Assembly: GCA_001275005.1 (NCBI GenBank)
Contig: JWZX01003134.1
Span: forward strand, 1 to 50,808
Reading direction: 5' to 3'
Origin: Chrysochromulina tobinii
Lineage: Eukaryota > Haptophyta > Prymnesiales > Chrysochromulinaceae
Length of the DNA: 50,808 nucleotides
Under the pieces are notes generated by a model. That model was not told the origin of the DNA. It did not search any database and saw only the letters and a program-made list of their open reading frames with translations. Each line of letters begins with the position of its first letter. Position 1 is the stretch's first letter. A program made the position numbers and the translations under genes. Below, piece by piece: positions 47,891 to 50,808 of this stretch.

Positions 47891-48691
47891 ATGGGCTCGC
47901 TCACGCGCACCAACCTTGAGCGGCTTCTGCGCTCGTGCGAGCGGCTGAGCGGCGACATGCACGGCCGCGCGGACCGCCAGCGCTTCGAGTCATATCTGGT
48001 CGTTTTGCAACGCCAGTGGCGTGAGCTCAAGGCACAATCGCAGTGCTCCGAAGATGCGCTTGCAGAGTTCCGCCGCAAGATCCAGCGGCTGGCGGAACTC
48101 CTCGACGAGGGCAAGCTGCTCTCGGGGGCGGGCAGCTCGCTGGCGCTCACGCAGGCGCACTGCAACGCGCACTTGAGCCGCTCGCAGGCGAATGCCGAGT
48201 TGGTCAACCGACTCCGCGAAAAGGAACGCATGCAGCAGGCGCTACGCAGCCAGCTGAGCCTCGAAGTCGGTCCGAGCGACGCGCCTGTGTCCGAAGCCTC
48301 AGCGAGGGCGGTGCAGACGGGTCGCGCCGCTGCAACGGGAGCGCGCGCGACGGGCGGCATGGAGGCGGAAGCGCTTCGAGCGACGTTGCAGACGGAGCGG
48401 GCGGCGCAGGAGCACCTGATGAGCGACCTGCTGCGCTCAGTCGGCGAGCTACGCGACCGGTCGGTCCAGGCAAGACATGCCGTGCGAGAGGACAACAACA
48501 CCCTCGACATGACGAGTAAAGAGATCGACAAGAACCAATCGCAGCTCGGCACGATCAGCGCGCGTCTGCGGGCGCAGATCATGGCCGCGCGCAGCAGCTC
48601 ATGCCTCGTCTTCTTCATGCTGCTCTTCGTGGCAGTCGTCTTCTTCTTGACGCTCCTGCTCATGAAGGTCAAGTCCAAGAATGGAAGGTGA
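47891..48691 (+). CDS. USE1: Use1-type SNARE
   Basis: Starting at ATG 47891 (MGSLTRTNLERLLRSCERL) the 266-residue protein opens exactly where Use1 proteins do; an earlier ATG at 47663 adds non-conserved residues. The N-terminal helices (RFESYLVVLQRQWRELKA and FRRKIQRLAELLDEGKLL) align with the Use1 N-terminus. The SNARE motif near the C-terminus reads HLMSDLLRSVGELRDRSV, VREDNNTLDMTSKEIDKN and ISARLRAQIMAA, ending in one tail anchor (SCLVFFMLLFVAVVFFLTLL). Use1 is the Qc-type SNARE of Golgi-to-ER retrograde vesicles, working with Sec20, Ufe1/syntaxin 18 and Sec22. Head to head with the TPM gene. Confidence 0.85.
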   Translation: MGSLTRTNLERLLRSCERLSGDMHGRADRQRFESYLVVLQRQWRELKAQSQCSEDALAEFRRKIQRLAELLDEGKLLSGAGSSLALTQAHCNAHLSRSQANAELVNRLREKERMQQALRSQLSLEVGPSDAPVSEASARAVQTGRAAATGARATGGMEAEALRATLQTERAAQEHLMSDLLRSVGELRDRSVQARHAVREDNNTLDMTSKEIDKNQSQLGTISARLRAQIMAARSSSCLVFFMLLFVAVVFFLTLLLMKVKSKNGR

Positions 48692-48704
48692 AAGGTGGTG
48701 CCAT

Positions 48705-48747
48705 CACGAAACAAATTACTAGGGCCGTTATCCACGAAACAAATTAC
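48705..48747. repeat. Two 15-bp direct repeats in a convergent 3' region
   Basis: CACGAAACAAATTAC at 48705-48719 and 48733-48747, followed by two GTGCCACTAG copies. They lie just after the Use1 stop codon. Confidence 0.85.
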
Positions 48748-48870
48748 GCGATGCCACTAGTGCCACTTTAGGTGCCACTAGGATAACAGACGACCGCACA
48801 CACACGCCACGAACTAGCCGAACTCGCCTCCTTAAAGCCGCACGCGCGTGTCCGTCCACGCCGTGGAAAC

Positions 48871-49284
48871 TTAGTTCTGCTTGCCCTTGATCGGCGCGGA
48901 TGGCCAAGTCGCCATTGTAATCAGCGCCAAGGTTCCCACGACGATTGGCCCCACGAGGTCGTCGCCGATCTCGAGATGGCCGTAAAAGACGATGGCCATC
49001 ATGATTGCATAGCAAAAGCAGGCGAGACGCGGCACGACGTTCAAGAGCCACACATCCACGAAGGCCAAGAGCTTGCAGGTGCCAACCAAGATTAGAAAGT
49101 TGGAGCGCGTCGTGCCCAGAAGCTTGGCACCCCATTCAGTCTTATCCGGTCCAGTCCCACCGTTGGCATTGTTGAGAGCCGGCGGGAGAGCCTCGATCAG
49201 GCCGAAACTTGCTGCGAGATAGACCAAGCCGGTACACATGCTGATCGACATTATGATCTTTGAGATTGTATGCAGCAGTCCCAT
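48871..49284 (-). CDS. Small four-helix membrane protein, DoxX-like
   Basis: 137 residues starting MGLLHTISKIIMSISMCTG. Four hydrophobic segments: IIMSISMCTGLVYLAASFGL, SNFLILVGTCKLLAFVDVWL, PRLACFCYAIMMAIVFYGHL and GPIVVGTLALITMATWP, with a polar Asn/Gly-rich loop after the first. The helix arrangement and size resemble DoxX/TMEM35-type proteins, but there is no diagnostic motif, so the assignment is weak. The tail APIKGKQN is basic. Convergent with the Use1 gene. No intron seen. Confidence 0.55.
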   Translation of the reverse strand: MGLLHTISKIIMSISMCTGLVYLAASFGLIEALPPALNNANGGTGPDKTEWGAKLLGTTRSNFLILVGTCKLLAFVDVWLLNVVPRLACFCYAIMMAIVFYGHLEIGDDLVGPIVVGTLALITMATWPSAPIKGKQN

Positions 49285-49743
49285 TGTCGCTCAAGTTCCG
49301 CTGGATTTCCTTTGGGTACGCTGAACGCTCACACACCCACCGCGGGAAAATCGTCAGAAAAGCAGATCAACCAGTGATTTCGGGAGATCTCTCCCGAGGT
49401 TTTCTCTTTCCATGTACCGGTAAAGTAGTTCCTAACGACCCAAGCCGAAAGAAGGAAAATGAGAGGTCATGAACTGATGGCAAATATTCTTGAAAATCAG
49501 GTATTCATGAGAAGATACGGGGACAATGGGATTAATGGCAGATGACGGATACAAGATGCACTGAAGTGGAGAAAACATTCAATAAATTGCCAATAGTAAC
49601 TCGGCGACAAGAGAGGGGATCTGAAGATCCACAGCACCCATGGTATTACAAAAGCAACAGAACCCAAATCTCTCCTCAAGTCCGTTCAATCACCATTATG
49701 TGCAAATACAGAGCGGCTTGTGGGTCTCAATCTGCCTTCGCAT
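49285..49743. other. Intergenic, AT-richer
   Basis: About 460 bp upstream of the 4-TM gene and downstream of the carrier gene, both (-). The stretch 49450-49700 is clearly more AT-rich than the coding regions. No gene or repeat supported. Confidence 0.5.
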
Positions 49744-50682
49744 TCAAAACTTATTCTTCGCACCACCACCATCCTTCTGATCCTCCGATCCCTTGGCCTT
49801 TCCAGCTATGTACACCGGCGTGCCCTCGATGATGGCGGCGGCCGCGCGGTGGACGACCGAGTATAGGGAGATGGTGAGGCTCGAAAGCGGGGCGAGCAGC
49901 ATCACGCGCGGCAGCAGCCCCCGCGCGAAGCCGCTGATGCCCTCCTTAGCCACAATCGATCTCGCAACTGCAAGCACACCGGCCTCGCTGGCCACGTCGG
50001 TCACTTGCATCGCGGCCAGTCCAGCACCGCCAACCTGCAGGCGAGTCTTGACGACGTCAAAGGGGTTGGTGAGCGCGCTCGCGCCCATGCCCGCGAGCAG
50101 CCCGCAGCCTAGCGCCGTCACGAACAGCGGTTGCTCTCCGGACGGTACTCCGCATAGCTGCACCGTGAGGAAGTCATACGCAAGGAAGTAGAGGGAGAAG
50201 TAGGGTGCCCAGGTGAGCGCGCCCGCGCCGAGGCCGCGGTAGAGCCCGGAGGGGCCATCCACGCGCAGCAGGTCGCGCAGCACGGACAACGAGCTCGCGC
50301 CTCGCGTGACCATCGCACGTTGCTTGACCACCTCCATCGGCGTGTAGATCAGGAGCGATGCGAGGCAACCCGCAATGCCCGCGAGAGTCGATGCGAGGCC
50401 AGACGACATGTGCGGCGCTGCAGCTGCACGCGCAGCCTCGTACGCGACGTAGAAAAGCCCGTTGCCCGGCAGGCTCGCGGTGAGATGCGCGCCCAAGCCC
50501 TTGTACAGCGCAGGCGCACCCTCGGCACGGAGGAGCGCCAGGCTCTCACGCATGAGGCCGCGTGCTGCCGGGCGCACCATTGCACGTGCGCGCATCGTGT
50601 CTAGCGGGTAGAGGCACACGTCGGCAGCCGCGCCCGCGACGGCCCCGCAGAGGAAGTTGGCCGTTGCGCCGAGGTCTCCCAT
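49744..50682 (-). CDS. Mitochondrial carrier family protein
   Basis: From ATG 50682 (MGDLGATANFLCGAVAG), or the in-frame ATG at 50694, ~312 residues. Three tandem modules, each with the carrier signature P-x-D/E-x-x-K/R: YPLDTMRARAM, TPMEVVKQRAM and NPFDVVKTRLQ, each followed by a matrix helix and a YKGLGAH, YRGLGAG or ARGLLPR motif. Six membrane helices are expected. Family members exchange metabolites across the inner mitochondrial membrane; module 1 ending in TMRARAM suggests the SAM or amino-acid-type subfamilies, but the substrate cannot be fixed by eye. The C-terminal tail is Gly/Lys-rich (GSEDQKDGGGAKNKF). Single exon. Confidence 0.9.
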   Translation of the reverse strand: MGDLGATANFLCGAVAGAAADVCLYPLDTMRARAMVRPAARGLMRESLALLRAEGAPALYKGLGAHLTASLPGNGLFYVAYEAARAAAAPHMSSGLASTLAGIAGCLASLLIYTPMEVVKQRAMVTRGASSLSVLRDLLRVDGPSGLYRGLGAGALTWAPYFSLYFLAYDFLTVQLCGVPSGEQPLFVTALGCGLLAGMGASALTNPFDVVKTRLQVGGAGLAAMQVTDVASEAGVLAVARSIVAKEGISGFARGLLPRVMLLAPLSSLTISLYSVVHRAAAAIIEGTPVYIAGKAKGSEDQKDGGGAKNKF

Positions 50683-50808
50683 TGGTTTTTGCACACAGAG
50701 CTCGACTGTGAATAACAGATCACGCCGCGCTCCGCGCGCCGTACCAGGCGTTCACTCAACACACACTCGGGTAGCTCACTGAGCTCTTCCTCACTACGAG
50801 GGGATGAC

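Overview
The window looks like nuclear DNA of a eukaryotic alga. It is GC-rich, has protein-coding genes on both strands, short spliceosomal introns (54-233 nt), no operons and no tRNA or rRNA that I could find. Leaders that look plastid- and lumen-directed, two thylakoid-lumen-type proteins, a SHIPPO-repeat (flagellar-type) protein, a sialyltransferase-like (GT29-like) Golgi enzyme and introns filled with ~10-bp tandem repeats together suggest a haptophyte (prymnesiophyte-like) alga. That placement is an inference from style and gene content, not a proof.

Layout. 1-5.4 kb: 3' end of a methyltransferase gene, a histone H1-like basic protein, a proline-rich two-TM protein, and a NEK-like kinase with a long low-complexity tail. 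5.8-10.9 kb: a small protein with a plastid-type leader, a GT29-like glycosyltransferase, and an OTU-UBA deubiquitinase. 11.2-12.6 kb: a hard-to-assemble, internally duplicated gene. 12.8-16 kb: a coiled-coil nuclear-type protein and a PDI/thioredoxin membrane protein. 16.6-22.4 kb: a MAP kinase, a Sec14 lipid-transfer protein, a SHIPPO protein and a divergent partner. 23-31.9 kb: SOUL heme-binding protein, a cryptic multi-exon membrane protein, a two-helix small protein, a KDM8/JMJD5-like JmjC protein, a J-domain membrane protein, prolyl iminopeptidase and a secreted-type methyltransferase. 32.6-38.2 kb: a broken gene and a very large Ala/Glu/Lys-rich mosaic secreted protein (ShKT + sulfotransferase-like). 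38.4-42 kb: cyanophycinase-like peptidase and a frameshifted PC-esterase. 42-50.7 kb: three-exon coiled-coil protein, lumenal cyclophilin-like and TPM-domain proteins, Use1 SNARE, a 4-TM protein and a mitochondrial carrier.

The genes do not form one pathway. What links them is architecture. At least eight neighbouring pairs are head to head with ~100-300 bp between start codons.

The introns show a coherent and unusual pattern. (1) In 8 of 11 introns the downstream exon begins with GT, so the acceptor reads AG|GT, and in several cases the first 6-26 nt of the intron repeat the first bases of the downstream exon, as expected if introns arose by insertion with target-site duplication or by tandem duplication of an AGGT-containing exon piece. 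(2) Five introns in four unrelated genes carry arrays of ~10-bp repeats which, read in the sense direction of each host gene, share one consensus (YTGATKRC) containing a branch-point-like CTGAT. (3) Two introns in unrelated genes on opposite strands share a ~45-nt 3' segment, as members of an introner family would. I regard this intron system as the main discovery candidate of the window.
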